From: Callaeas wilsoni
Lineage: Eukaryota > Chordata > Aves > Passeriformes > Callaeidae
Direction of reading: 5' to 3'
NCBI GenBank assembly: GCA_013398955.1
Contig: VWPU01011871.1
Location: 1-64,000, forward strand
DNA: 64,000 bases
Shown here: in pieces, positions 1 through 13,462 of the stretch
Numbering within the stretch: the first letter of the stretch is position 1
How the letters are laid out: each line of letters starts with the position of its first letter
The notes under the pieces: generated by a model
The model's database searches: none
What the model saw: the letters and a program-made list of their open reading frames with translations, nothing else
What the model was told of the DNA's origin: nothing
Translations under genes and position numbers: made by a program

Positions 1-1964
1 GATCAATAGAACACACACCAGAACATTGGCCAATAATGCCAAACCGAACTGATCAATGAGTTGTATCTTCTGCCGTCTCAAATTAGCGCAGTCTTGTGTT
101 GTGCTGAGCCCTTCCCCAGGCATCAGGCTCCTCAGGTTCTCACATTTCTTTCATTGCCAAAGAAAACAGATTTCCTCCCTTATTATATTTGCAATTTATT
201 TATTTATTTATTGCATTCTAAATTTAAAATTTCTCCTGCATTTACTACTGATAAACAGGAACAGGGAACAGTGCAGTCGATAAGAAAAGGGACGTGCTAT
301 GAATACCACATTGTTTGTTGGGAAAAACTCAAACAGCCAAAAGTGACCTAGATGATATTCCCTTACTACTGCTGCAGGCTACACTTAAAATCAAAATTTG
401 GTCTGAGCTAATTAGCACAAGCAAGTAAATGGCCCTGATCATTGGCTCCTGTAAATTACATTCTCGTACTGTGCTACAATAAGAAATGTTCTTTCATTTC
501 AGTTGTTAGGGAACATTTTATAACATATTGTAAATCACAGCTAGAGTTTTTTTCCCTTGTATAGCTCTTGGCACTGATGAAGTAATCTTGAAAAATTATC
601 AGCAAAATTTCCCCAAATGCTAACGGCAAAATGTTCCTAAATTTATAGAACCTTTGGCTTAGATGAATGTTGCTGTGAGCAACAATTAACTGGGAAGGAA
701 ATTTTGGTAATCATCACATATAACATGTGATGCAGATGTTGAATGATGGGAAAATTAGAAAATAAATCCACTCAATCCATGCAATGTGATTTACTGACTG
801 AGGAAAGATATGCAAACCACAGATTCCAAGGCCAGAAGAGGGGAAAAAAACCTACTTGGGCAGTGTCCTCTTTCTCGAAGTTGTAATTCAACAGCCTCTG
901 GTGCCAAGGAAAAGATTCGTGGTAGCCAGCTGATGCCATCCTTCCAGTCAAAGTGCCTCCTGCTTGGCTGCATCTGCCCTTTCATTGCAAATGAACTGCA
1001 GCTCCCACTTCCTACTCTCAGAAAGAAGGAAATTTCTCATATTTTTTATATTATTGGTTTATTAGTGCTGGAGAAGGGACTTACACCCCTGTTCCCACTG
1101 AAAATGTTCCTCTCAGCATATCAAGAACAAATTTATTTTTGCCTGTAGCAGGTGTTACTCAGAAATCTCAAACAACAAGTGTTTGAAATGCTATAAAAGT
1201 AATGATTTGGAAGTTTTATATAGTTTTCTGCATAAATGATATTAAAATATTTTGCTCCTGCACCTGCCTACTCTTTACATTAGCATAATTATTCATATCT
1301 TAACAAACACATCAGTGGCATTTGGTTAGATGAACAGAAAAATTGGAGCTTTGTCCATCTGTAAAGCATCTGCCATGACAAGAAAACTCCTGTGTTTTTA
1401 TTATTAAAAAAAGATAGGTGAGGGTTGTTTTGTTGTTTTTCTTTGATCAGTAGGTCCTCACTTTTATTTTCTTAACTTAATCTGAGAACCACCAGATGTT
1501 GTTGAGCTGTTTGTTCCAATGAGTATTTCCTCTAAAAATGAGGTTCCAGACATGCCCACAATAACCAGCAGAGCCCAGCGCAGGCTCGGCTGCCTAACAC
1601 CATTCTGACCATTACATGCTCTTCACTGGGAAAGAATTCCCCACTGAAAATATATTTGTCTCAGATGTGAACACAACAGGAAGAGGGAATGTAATTTTTT
1701 AGAGCTTTTGGACATGTGTAGACTTTGTATAAAGGTGACAAAATAGCCACTGGATGCAGTAATAAATCACTTGGTTGTGCAGCAATTTTACACTGGGCAA
1801 TTAAAAGCTTTCCATATGGATATAAATTCAAATGTATGCTAAGGTGTTCTTCACATTGGCTAGGAGTGGCTTCTGCCTGTGGGGGACATGGTATCAGGTA
1901 CTGCTGAAAACTCTGACAGGAGAGTCGGCTGCAGCAATGGCAGAAAAACGTGTCTCACATAAAA
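1..1964. other. AT-rich non-coding DNA, no gene seen
   Basis: No repeat or exon is recognised here. Stops are frequent in all six frames and the longest frames are short and lack family resemblance. A short (TTTA)n run lies at about 194-212. The stretch is typical avian intergenic or intronic sequence. Confidence 0.6.
194..212. repeat. (TTTA)n microsatellite
   Basis: Four to five tandem TTTA units in AT-rich DNA. Short and unremarkable. Confidence 0.8.
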
Positions 1965-2285
1965 TCGTAGAATTATGGAATGGTTTGGGTTGAGAGGGAC
2001 CTCAAAGCCCATCCAGTGCCACCCCTGCCATGGACAGGGACACCTTCCACTATCGCAGGCTGCTCCAAGCCCCAGTGTCCAACCTGGACACTGCCAGGGA
2101 TCCAGGGGCAGCCACAGCTTCTCTGGGAATCCCATTCCGGCACCTCACCAGACTCACCACCAGCCATTTCTTCCCTATATCCCATCTAAATTTCCCTTCT
2201 TGCAGTGTGAATCCATTCCCCCTTGTCCTGTCACTGCAGTTCCTGATGAATTGTCCCTCTCCTCTCTTCTGACATCATCTCAGTG
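1965..2285 (-). mobile_element. CR1 LINE, 5'-truncated 3' end, moderately old
   Basis: On the plus strand this begins with the reverse complement of the CR1 3' tail (GTAGAATTATGGAATGG) followed by GGTTTGGGTTGAGAGGGACC. It continues through the usual 3' region: CCATCCAGTGCCACCCCTGC, then AGGCTGCTCCAAGCCCCAGT. The element therefore lies on the minus strand. It differs from the younger copies in the window: the GGCCTTGGG block after 'CCAACCT' is missing, and the distal part reads TTCTTCCCTATATCCCATCT. It stops near TCCCTCTCCTCTCTTCTGAC. This is a typical 5'-truncated LINE copy with no coding capacity. The open frames across it on both strands are incidental. Confidence 0.9.
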
Positions 2286-5200
2286 CTGGATCATTTCCCA
2301 TATTTCTGTTTAAATGGTATTTCAACTTCATCACTTTCACAGGGGATTTTTTCAAAATCCATCAGAAAGTTCTGTCTAGGAAGGGAAATGAATGCTTAAA
2401 GTCGTGTTACATAAAGAACAATCCCTCTGAGGCTGTGACATGAGGGTATTAATTGACTTGAATGATGGCTTTGTAATACTTTGACATATTTTTGGATGGC
2501 AAAAAAGATTTACAGTATGGAGCAAGAAATACTAAGTCATTTTGTGACAACAAAATTTGTAAGTGTATTTATATAATTTAAAGCATTTTAAAGGAAAATT
2601 TAGGATGGGGACATTTTAATCCCACTGCGTTCAGGATTAAAAATCAGAGTTTAGCAAAAACATGTACTCTTCAGGCTTTTTTTTTATTGTTCTGTTTTTC
2701 TGGTATTACAGCCTGCTGTTTGGATTGTCAAAGATGTGTAAGTAATTTTAAGAAATGTGTCAAGCTGACACAAAATATTTTATAAGGCTTTACTTTTCCT
2801 AGTTACAGTGTGTCTTATTTGGCGAGCTTGCTTTTGCCTGACAATGAATTTTTATTTTCTAACTCCTTCATCACTCGGTCTTGTCACACAAAAATTATAA
2901 CAAGAGCAAAATCTACATATGATTTGAGCAAGAAATTCTGTGATCAATTCGACTTTCAGAATGGATCAATCACCTCAGTAATCAGTGGTTCTAGTCAATA
3001 ATAATGCAGAGACTTTTTCAGTTAGTTTACCAATCACTTCAGCTTGATTTATAGAATGCATTTAAAGCATGAAGTATTATACAAGCAGAATGGTAAAAAC
3101 ATGCCCCAGTCAAGTGTGCTGTTCCACAAATTTGCACTAGTTTGTGTCTGAAAATGAGGGTCTTCAATACGCCTCAGAATCGACTTCTAAATCTCACCTA
3201 AAATAGGAAGAGTTTAAGATCTGACACCTGTTTTTTATAACTTTGCATGCAAGAGCAGGAGATCTGTAACAGAAAGAAAACTACTGTACTGTAAGAAAGA
3301 GTTGCATTTCTGGTTTGAGATTATAATCTCAACCACCCTCTGAATTCAATGTTCAATGTCCCCAGGCACATCTTGGAACAATTATCTATCAAAAACTGCA
3401 ATTCTTTATCATAAATAATCTTGAAGTAAATAGACCGTAATCCAAAGGAAAAAAAAAATCCTGTCTCTTTCTTTCATTGCTAATTAAAAATCTATTTTTA
3501 GCATAAAAAGAGGAATCATTTTTCTAATTTTTATTTAGCAGGATCAGTCATTTCAAAAGGACTAATGCCCTGAAGATAGTGTGGTACCTTATTTGGGGAG
3601 TTCTCACAAGGAAATTGAAATCTGAATTGTTAAAACATTGTTAGATACTACACAAAACAAATGTCCATTGGGCAACAAAGTAATTTAACCAAAATAATTG
3701 AACAGCTACTATTTTCCTTTGTTTTCTGCTGTCTTGTGTGACCTGCTAAGCTACAGTGAGCTGTTATAAAGCCATCCCTTCTGCTGGTCACCTCAGTTTC
3801 ACTCCTTTATTTGTTCCTGTTGCATTCTTGTTCCCTGAAAGCCACAATATGCAATTGTTCCCTGGATTTTTTAATCATATGATGCCACGTTAAATGCAGA
3901 CAACACATTTTGCTATCAATTTTCATTTTGATCAGCTTCAGATCAAGCTTTTGTGCAAAAATCAGAGACGAATTCAGAACATGCAGGGAAGGGTAGGACT
4001 TAATATCCCTTACATTACAAAGATAATGTTTTAATAAACAAACCCTTAATCAGATCGCCCATAAAGCCCTTGAAAGTCAGCAAGTATTGGTTTGTAAGAG
4101 ATGGGTAACCCAAAGAATTGGTCACAGTGATTCAATACTCCTGAATTTAATAAGGCTGTTATTGAGATGATATTTAAATTTCCCTCCTATGTATTCAGCT
4201 TCTTAAAAGTCTGTATTTATCAAAACTAGTCTTCTTCACAGAATTTAAAATTAAGTGGAAAAGTTTGCCATCAACAATTTTTCCAATGCACTAATATAGA
4301 TAAAATAGATATACAGTGGAGAATACAAAATTAATTTTGAAGGCAAAGATAACTTCCCCTCCCACACAATTTCATACAGATTTTCCTATTATTTACCTGC
4401 TTTGGTACTTGTTTTCCACAAACACTGTACATTGTTCAGCTGGTATTGCTCAGCTAAAGATTTCTTCTTACCATAGCCTGTATGTTTTCATATAAAGATA
4501 ATTTTAGATCCAAACCAACTCTGTTTCTTTTAAGACAAATGAGCTTTGCCTGGCAACAGCAACTTTCAGGATAGTAACATTACTGAATTCCAAGTGCACT
4601 CTTGCACAAATATCTTCCTGATCTCTCGAAGATCTGGCAGCATTTATCAAATTGTTCCTACAGACATATTAATAGAGAGATGGGGTCTGTGTGCACATAA
4701 TCACACTGTCCTCCGCCTCTGCATCCATGGCTTTCACCGGAGCTCAAGCAGAACGTGAAGCTCCTGTGTGATATGAATCAGGGCCAGATAAAAATGGCCA
4801 AGAGATGTGCCAGAGCACATCGAGGACTTCTCAGTCCTTTAATCCACTTTCAATTTGTGGCACTGAGTAGGGAAGCAGGGAAGTGTCGCCAGGATCCAGT
4901 GGGAGACAGAGAGAGGGAAGGATTGTATGACATTGTTGGGTCCCAGCACAGTAAGAGCAGCTGGGAGGGGCTGGGAGAGGCCACAAATCACAGCAGACCT
5001 ATGGGCAGCATTGGGATTTCTCTTCCTCTTTCTCTCCCAGTTTTCCAGTCCATCTTCTGTCCTTGAAGCCCTCTCAGCCCCCCTCACAGCCCAGCCCACG
5101 CTCTCACAAGGATCCCCGCAGGATGCTGAAAGAAGCCCTCTCCTTTATCCCTCACCCTGCTGTAGCCCCTCAGGGGCTGGGGAAATGGCTGGAGAGGACA

Positions 5201-8200
5201 GCAGAGGAGGCCCTGGAGATTTTGGGGGGTTTCTCCTGTTTTCTCTCAGGAGCAGAGGCTGGGTGTTGCTGTTCCCTCTCCCCAGCTGTGGCACAGGAGT
5301 TACTGACTGTCACCTCCTGCATCCTGCAGCAGCTGCTCTCATTACCATTAAATTGGCTGTGCTGGAAGGGGTGACAACGCTGGGCCAAGCCTGCTCTTCC
5401 TTGTCTCAGGGATGATGCAAGGAATCATTAAAGAAAAATTAATCTTTTTATGTGCAAGATGTAACAATAGGGGAAAATGTCAGCTGTAAAATGCACACAG
5501 TCACTCACAGAGAGATTACTCTAAAGAGATAACCATCCTTTAAATAAAAGTGAAGAACTGTAAAATGGTTTTAATTACCCAATCACATTTACTTAATGCA
5601 ATGTTATATAGAATACTTTGATTTTGAATTGAACAAAGAAGAAAATTACTTAAGGACCTGTTCTTATCAGGTCCTAACCTTCCTGTGGTAGATTTGAATG
5701 TTTTTCTTTCTAAATATAATTTCATCTTTCTTTTGAACACCATTTTTTAAAATACCATTCAATTCAACAGGTAGCAATATAATAAGCATGGATATAATTT
5801 TGTGCTTCTAGTAATCTATATAAAATGACCCATATGAATCATTTTGAATGATTGAAAACCTTATATTAATTTTGACTTGGGACAAAATCTCCCTGACTGC
5901 CTAGGTAAAGTAGGATGATAATCCTACATGATTTAGTAACAGTCATGAAGCGAAGACACAAAACTTGATAAGCTTACAGGCTTCAAACAGATTTGTTTCT
6001 TTTTCTCCACTGATTTTGCATACCTTTGACCTTGTTGTAAAACTACTGAGCCAAGGGGAAGAGGCAGAAAAGAGACGCCTTGAAATAAAAACAAACCCCT
6101 TTAAATACATATTTGATGGAAGGTTGGATTCATGGATTAAAAGCCATATTTTCCACAGCCACCCATTAATAGAGATTTTGAAGTTCTCCCTGCTCACATG
6201 GGGAAACGGTTTTTGCTTAGAAGTCAACACAGCAGAGGAAAGTTGGAGAACAACAGCATCATACTGGAGTTCCACAGGGAACAATTCTGACACTGCCGTC
6301 ATGTTTTCGATCACATCTACCTCAAACTGTGTTCCAAAATAACCGTGATCCTATTAATCACTCCTGATTATCATCCCAAACCTGACACGCTAATTTGGCT
6401 ACAAAAGAAATCTGAAGTATCATCTGTATTTTTCCTTTGTTATGCTAATCAACATCAAAGGCTGGGTTACTTCTCCTCAGTGCCACTTGCTAACTGAAAA
6501 TTAATCTGCCCAGTTATTTTTTCACCTGGACAAACACAAGAAAACTTTGAATTTCTTTAGCCATTATTTATTAAATCAAAGAGACCTATCTTGTCCTGAG
6601 ATGAAAGACAATTCCCTTCCTCGTTCATATGGGGAAAATTCCCCTTTTGGAAGACATAACCTGAATTACAAAAATAGCACGGGATTTGTGCGTTAGGATT
6701 CCTGCTTCCTACACTGTCCTTGAGTTTATAAAGCTCTTAAAATTACCAATTACTTTGTGATTCTTAAATAGCAGAAAAGTTAAATTCACATTTATGATGG
6801 TTTATCCTCAGCAGAATTCTTTGAACACCTATTTCATTAATATTATGACAGCATGAAAGTGATGCACTTGGTATATAATGCTGGATTAAATTCTAAGTTA
6901 TTTCTTTAGCAGTTACTTCGTTTTGTAAAGACTGATATATTTTTAAAGAGTGGGTTTGAGGCAGATAATATTTTTTTTACTTAATCAGTTGGTTAAAACA
7001 AATAAAAAGTTTAAAAGTGTCACACTATAGCATAATTTCATCTGGATCAAATGTAAGTAAAATAGAGAAAAAGATTGAATGTTTTCCTAAAGAGATGTTA
7101 TTGTTCATATCCATAATCCTTTAATCCTGCAGGGATAATAGCTGACTCCAGTGGATGTTTACTTAAGGAAGAAGGGAGGGTTTTATCCACAGTATGGGTA
7201 AATTGCCCAACATTCCTACTAACCGTTTGTGTTGGTTATAGCTGTACTCAGTCTGGGCTGAAATATCCCGTTTTCTTTGAAAAATGCCTATCAGAATTAG
7301 TTCATCAGTTTCTGAAAATAAGAGCCAGGAAAATAACTTTTCCCCTTGTTATAAAACTTAGGGTGACCTTATCTTCCATCATTTGTGTCATTTATAATTC
7401 TGAGATTTGGCAGAGGTTGCTGTGCATGTCAAGGGTGCACTTTTTGCCATCCTCTTGAAAGTCACCCAAGTCTGACAGTTCTAGCCTTTGAAAACTGCAG
7501 CTTGCCTATGCCCAACAGATAATTACTGGTTCCCCAAACCTAAATTTCTTTAAGAACTCAAAGATACGACTCTAGATAACTGTAGGTCAAGTGGGCTATT
7601 TTAACTAAGGAGAAGCAAATGCTTTTCAACTACTCCTAGCAAGAAAAAAATGAAATATGGAGGGGTTAATATCAAAGTCCCATAAGTATCAAAGGTGTGG
7701 AGCCAAGGATGCCAGGTATGGAGCTGTAAAATTGGCACAAATTGTTGGAGACAGGCAAAGACTTGGAACAAAGGCAAATGAAGCCTGGAATATTTCTGCA
7801 AAGGGATCTGTAGAGCAGTTTAGGGCTGATGAACTAAAAGGCAGAGAGGTACATAGGAAAAAGCAGCAAGGTAAAAAGAATGGCAATGGGAAGCAACAAT
7901 TAAGAAATAAATCCTGTAAGTTGAGGAAAAAGACTATGGTGGAGAAACAGAGCAGATCAAAAGCAAGGTGGAAATGGGAAAGCAGCTTGGAGCAGGGAAA
8001 GTCTCTAAGTACAATAAACAAGAGTAAAGAGAATTAGGCACTGTGTGTAGGGTTATCAGAAGGGACAGAGACGCAAGGGCAGAGAAAATAAAATAGCAGC
8101 AGGTTGGAAGGCATGAATCAGAAGATAGGAAGTTAAAACCACCACCACAACAACAAGACCACCTTAATTTGTTAATAAAAATTTTCCATACTAGATCCTG

Positions 8201-9023
8201 GGAAACAATCCACTGGTGATTTTCACTTTGCTGTGTGTGAAACTCATTGTCTGTGTGTGGATGACACCTTATTGTGCTGGTGGTTTGGGATCTGCTGCTT
8301 CTTCCCTGGCCAGCAAGGCCCTAGTGCATGGAATTCATTATCTCACTGATAACAGCCCTGGGAACCCACGTGTGCTCACAGTCCAGCTCATTTTCCTTGA
8401 ATCTAAGAAGAGAAACGCTGAAAATCTGTATCCCAGTACTATTATAACACATAACAAGTGCCATCATTAAACTCTGTGCAGCCAATGGCTGGGAAGGATC
8501 TCCATTTGGGATTGTGGCACCCTGCATGCTTGTCCCACTATTCCCCCCCTCCAGGACTCATGACATATTTTGTTGACTTGCTTGATTAAAGTGCACTGAA
8601 GGATGCTGTTCATAGAACTTCTGCTCCACTTGTTGTAGGAGGTGAAAAATGAATAATGAAAGAGGCAGCAGATTCAGGAATCAGGAAGGTTGGTTTACAG
8701 TCTATATTAAAGCATCTGAATGTCATCTGACTTTGTTGCCTTTGCTGCAGAAGTCCTTCCCATGGCTTTTCCAGAGGATTCCTAGCTGTTCTCACAGCCT
8801 ACAAGCCAAACTAGAGGCCTCACAGCTGCCATCAAAACCAGTGGAAGTCACTGAAAAAAAATGAACACATTTATGGGCTAAATGAGTGGCATTTCAGATC
8901 AGACATCCAAAATGGACCAGCTGACTCCATCTAGCTTTTAATGAGGAGAGATGGTGTCAGTGCATCTCAGGTGTTCTGAAAATCCTGTCAGACTCAGAGC
9001 TTGTACAAAGGAGCATTACAGGA
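2286..9023. other. Long AT-rich stretch without recognisable gene or repeat
   Basis: About 6.7 kb with no recognisable repeat, RNA gene or exon. Two local composition shifts stand out. A G/C-richer patch lies at roughly 4930-5420, with several overlapping open frames but no recognisable protein. A purine-rich, lysine-coding patch lies at roughly 7640-8040. Neither has convincing splice sites or family resemblance. Poly(T) and poly(A) runs are short. Confidence 0.5.
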
Positions 9024-9120
9024 CACAGAATCCCAGGGCCATGGAACAGTTCAGGTTGAAGGGACAGCAGGAGGCCACCCAGACCATCCTCCAGCCCTTC
9101 TAAGGTCCACTGAGGGGTCA
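9024..9120 (-). mobile_element. Degenerate old CR1 3'-end fragment
   Basis: The plus strand shows ACAGAATCCCAGGGCCATGG, then CAGGTTGAAGGGACAGCAGG and CACCCAGACCATCCTCCAGC. This is a worn version of the reverse-complemented CR1 3' end (…AGAATCATAGAATGG…GGTTGGAAGGGACC…). Similarity fades after about 9120. It represents an older CR1 subfamily than the GC-rich copies elsewhere. Confidence 0.6.
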
Positions 9121-12100
9121 CTCTGCCTCTTCTCCCCCAGGTTTGGTGTCATTGACACTGAAATCAGCCCCATATTGTCCAAGTGCCACACAGGACATGA
9201 CACAAACCCCCTTGGTATTAAGACATATGGAACTGGATATTATTGTCAGTGGATAATACTGATTTTATCTAGGTAAAATTTAGAAAATTACAATTTCCTA
9301 TCCTTCACTATCCTTACACTGTCTATGGCCTGAATTGGATTGTCCTGTAAGAGATGCCTGAAATCCATAAAACTCAGAAAATGCATTAACACAGAGCAAA
9401 TGCAATTATTTTCTCTATAAGATATAAATATTTGTTAGTGTATTACTTTAAAAGTACCTGAACAGGGAAATATTTCATTTTGTCACAAACATTGGGCTAT
9501 CCAAATTGAAACAAAATCATTATTGCTTTTTGTTAGTGCAAATGAGAGTGACTCCAAATAAACTAAAACACGAAGCAAGGAAAATAATCTAAAACCCTAA
9601 TACAAGGAAGAGAACAGTAAAATTTAACAACACTTTTAAAAAACACTCAAGCTTGTACCACTTAAGAATCCACAAGAAAAGTATCTGGTTTTATATCGTA
9701 TGTTTAAAAAACACCCTGTGTCACCATTAATCCAATCAGTTGACTTCCCAGCAAGGCCTTCATTTATTAGAAGTGACAGCAGACTGGAATGGAGGGAACT
9801 TGGGAAACCTCAAGGAAATAATTAAACAGCCAAGCCAGCATCTGGCCGTACCAATGAGCTCCAGCAGGACCAGGCTGCACCTTCCTGGAGCTTATCCGTA
9901 GGAGTTCTGTCTCAGATGCGATCCTTGCCCAACCCCAAAGTGGTCTGGGCTGGAAATGCTGCCTTAGATCCAGGTTTTCAGGTCAGAACCGCTCAGGCTG
10001 AGCTCTCAGTTGTGGTGGGACTCGCACTGAGCCCACACGTGAACATCAGCCACAGGTAAAAGAGAAACGGAAGGACAGAAGAAAAAGAGAAGCTTCTAAA
10101 AAGAGTAAATGCTGACTGGGAAAGCAAAAGACAAATAGGAAGCCTGAGTGAAAACACTGAAGGAATTGTGGAAGTTTCTGGTCTAAAAGGAATCCTCGAG
10201 GTGTGTGCCCGGCCAGCTAGAACAGGTGATACAATGATTTAATGAGTAAAGTTCTGTGCAAACAGAAAGATTTAACAGAAAAATATGTGGGAGTGGAAAA
10301 AGCCATTTTTAAACATTCATTAATAACTTTCCTAATATTTTTATCAGATGTGCTGGACTATGATATAAATCTCTTCCTGTATTCTGTTCAAAACCCAGCC
10401 ATTTTCAGATCCCAACCCCATTTCTCCTTCAGTGATTTATGCATTGGATCTACATTGTTGCCTCATTATACATCCAGGTAGCTGCTGATTCTTACTACAG
10501 AATTTAAATTTTGGCTTTAACATACAGTCTCCAACGATTTCTTTTTTTTCATTTTGATAAGTTCCTCATCTGTATGAAAGAACATGTTCTTTTCATTCTG
10601 AACAGTGATTAAATATTTGTTCATTTATTAATGCTTAATTCACGGATGAAATAATGTCTATTTGTCTGTTAGATGTGTAGGATTTGCTCCTATTGCAACT
10701 GAATTCAATGCCTTTGACCCTTTGAAGCCCTCTATAAGCACAATTAATGTAATCTTCTCCCTAGCTCTCCATTCCTGCTTTGTGTGGTTCGTTCAAATTC
10801 ATCACCTTTCAAGCAATTCTACCGAGTGTGTTATCTCAGCTCCTTAGGGGAAGCTTTTATGGGAGCAAATACCTTGCCACTTAATTACATTCCAGGAAAT
10901 TATTAGATTGCACTCTCCAGTTTATCTTGTAAGGGAAAAAGGGGACTCTGGATATTTTGTTTATGAATTTCATATGCACGACAGGTCACCTGTTTGAGAC
11001 AGGTTTACTTTACAGTAAGGAGTTCAGTTAAAAGAGATTGGGAGTGATAAAGCCACCTGAAGAACCCAAAGAGCTCTGAAAGCCTCCCTGCTCTCACACA
11101 CGTGGATTTATTCACCCCTCTACGAGCCCAGGATAAAAAAGAACATGAAATTTCAAAGGGGGTAAGAAGATGATTTGAATGGTCTCAGGAGCTCCTCAGA
11201 GTGAGGGTACCAGTAGAAGAAAATTAACAAAACCCCACAGACACTTCAGTGAACACTTTGCTTTCCCCCTTTGAATAATAGGATTTCATATTACATTTTA
11301 TCAGGCATACTAGGAAATACATATATTAACATTTTCATTACACCTGCTGATTCTGCACTACGTATTTCTGGGTGTACAGGTAAATAGTCCTTTTTATTTC
11401 TCCTGACAAACCTGATTATTTATCAGTCTGAACCACTACCACACTGTCCCAGAGGGAGTCACTGGCCAAAGCCATGGAGTCCTGTCAGATTAACAAGTTT
11501 GTACAGTTTGAGGTTGTGACCTGTAAGGGAGATGGCAGCAGCAAAATCAGTTCCCCAAGGTGCACATTAAAGAATTCCTACTGTACAGTTTGCCACTTCC
11601 ACAGGATAAACCAGAAGATAGCAGGGACACAATCCAGAGTTCTCTCCCTGGGCCCAAAACAGAGCTGGCTGAAGGCTTAAAACGCATCCCAAATCTGTCC
11701 TGCCCTTACACAGCCCCGGGGCTTCAGAAAAGAAGCACATTATCCTGTGCCCTGCAATGTCTAATCTTCGTATTAATAAAAAATGGCCTTTACTCAAAGG
11801 AGCATTTCTAACCCCTTCTCCCTTACAGATGAGGGACAGAAAAGCACACAGACATTTTTGTCTGTTTTGCAGGAATTTGTTGAGTACAGAATTCCCATTC
11901 ACCAACCATTGCTCAATCTACAACATTTGTGATGTTCACAGGAATCAAACAAAAGCTTCCAGCTGTTGCATACACTTTATCTAGAAGATTGAATTATCTG
12001 TCTATAGTCTAAAATTCAGACTTATGCATTTTTTCTCCATTTTCTTACACTTTTTCAGCTGGATTTTAAAAAATGCTGCTCTAGTTTCTGTTGAACAAAG

Positions 12101-12525
12101 TGCATTTATCTCAGATATTCCTCTGAACTGTGTTACTGACTCTGCAACATCTGTTTTACCTCAAACTATGGCTCCCATTCATGTAGCAGTAACACTGAAT
12201 TTTTTTTGTTTGCTATTTTTGTGCTGTCTCTTCTGTGGCATTGGAGTTCACTATGTAAACTGGATATAATCATCTTTTAGTGTAAGATTTTTATAACGGG
12301 AAGGCTTGAGCTCCAGGAATGATCACCTGTTGCCTCTCTGACACACTGATCACCCACAGCAGCTTCCAGACATAATACAAACTCATGCAAATTCCGTGTA
12401 AAAGCAGGCAAAGAAAAAAGAAGAAAAAAGCCTCCAAAATCTAAGAGTGTGGCAAATTCTCAAAAGAAAGACACCAAAATGATACCATTTACACCATCAC
12501 AGGAAAGGGTCATCACAGATGCATA
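9121..12525. other. AT-rich non-coding DNA, nothing recognised
   Basis: No repeat, RNA gene or exon is recognised over about 3.4 kb. Open frames are short and look random. The sequence just upstream of the next CR1 (about 12400-12480) is purine-rich. Confidence 0.5.
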
Positions 12526-13036
12526 AGAGCCCTGGTGTCCCAGCACAGCAAGGACCTGGAGCTGCTGGACAGAGGCCAGAGGAGGCACCAGGATGAGCAG
12601 AGGGATGGAGCAGCTCTGCTGGGAGGAAAGGCTGGCAGAGCTGGGATGGTCCAGCCTGGAGAGGAGAAGCTTTGGGGTGAGCTCACTGTGGCCTTGCAGG
12701 GCCTGAAGGAGCTGCAGGAAAGATGGAGAGAGACAATTGCCGAGGGCTGGAGGCACAGGACACAGGGAATGGCTTCCCAGTGCCAGAGGGCAGGGCTGGA
12801 TGGGATATTGGGAAGGAATTGTTCCCTGGGAGGGTGGGCAGGCCCTGGCACAGGGTGCCCAGAGCCGCTGTGGCTGCCCCTGGATCCCTGGCAGTGCCCA
12901 AGGCCAGGTTGGACACTGGGGCTTGGAGCAGCCTGGGACAGTGGAAGGTGTCCCTGGGCATGGCAGGGGTGGCATTGGATGGGCTTTAAGGTCCCTTCCC
13001 ACCCAAACCATTCCATGATTCTGTGATTCTATGACA
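12526..13036 (+). mobile_element. CR1 LINE 3' end, young, plus strand
   Basis: The copy begins at AGAGCCCTGGTGTCCCAGCA and runs through GGACCTGGAGCTGCTGGACA, GGCTGGCAGAGCTGGGATGG and GAGAGAGACAATTGCCGAGG. It ends at CCATGATTCTGTGATTCTAT, the 8-bp ATTCTRTG tail that marks the CR1 3' terminus. It is 5'-truncated, as is usual for LINEs. It shares the 'GAGAGACAATTGCC' variant with the copies at 22.2-22.7 and 54.0-54.7 kb, so these three look like one subfamily. Long open frames on both strands here come from CR1 composition and are not genes. Directly 3' lies one arm of an inverted repeat. Confidence 0.95.
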
Positions 13037-13353
13037 GGACTTATCATATCCAGTTTTAATACTTAATTCTATTTCTCATTGATTCATACACAATAAGTGA
13101 TGAATACAAATATAAATTCAACCTCTAACTCACAACTCAAAATCACAATTCTTTTGTTTCTAAGAGTTTCTGAGGACAGCTATAAAATAATGATTCTGAT
13201 ATTTCCACTCAGTGGATCTTCAGTGGCTTTCAGACAACGTCTGTGAGTTTTTTGCTTCATCATCTATAGGCTTATTTTGCTTTTATTTACAAAAACAGAC
13301 CCACACCCAAACTACAGAACTGCATTTACCATGTGAAATGTGAACAGGATGGA
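13034..13353 (+). repeat. Inverted repeat arm A (about 320 bp, partner at 33.9-34.2 kb)
   Basis: This segment starts at the CR1 tail (ACAGGACTTATCATATCCAG) and ends near TGAACAGGATGGA. It recurs as its reverse complement at about 33900-34222. By eye there are about seven substitutions and one 2-bp length difference in a T-run, so identity is close to 98%. Both arms abut the 3' end of a CR1 at exactly the same junction, with the CR1 on the outer side. The segment itself is AT-rich and shows no coding potential. It could be a local inverted duplication, a 3' transduction carried by a CR1, or a member of a dispersed family. Confidence 0.9.
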
Positions 13354-13364
13354 GTACTTACAAT

Positions 13365-13462
13365 GCACCCTGGGATAGTGGGAAGTGTCCCTGCCCATGG
13401 CAGGGCGTGGAACAAGATGAGTTTAAAGCTTCTCCCAACCAAGACCATTTTACAATTTTGAG
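13365..13462 (+). mobile_element. Short old CR1 3'-end fragment
   Basis: The sequence GCACCCTGGGATAGTGGGAA, GTGTCCCTGCCCATGGCAGG, then CTTCTCCCAACCAAGACCAT follows the last 95 bp of CR1 on the plus strand. It is clearly more diverged than the neighbouring copy. The terminal tail has decayed to TTTTACAATTTTGAG. Confidence 0.8.

Noticed and set aside
4927..5415. GC-richer patch with a 162-codon frame, considered as an exon or LTR
   Set aside because: No TG…CA ends with flanking repeats, no polyadenylation or promoter signals in order, and no recognisable protein.
7657..8037. A 126-codon Lys/Arg-rich plus-strand frame
   Set aside because: It is driven by local purine richness. There is no family resemblance and no splice sites, and a similar-length frame exists on the opposite strand.
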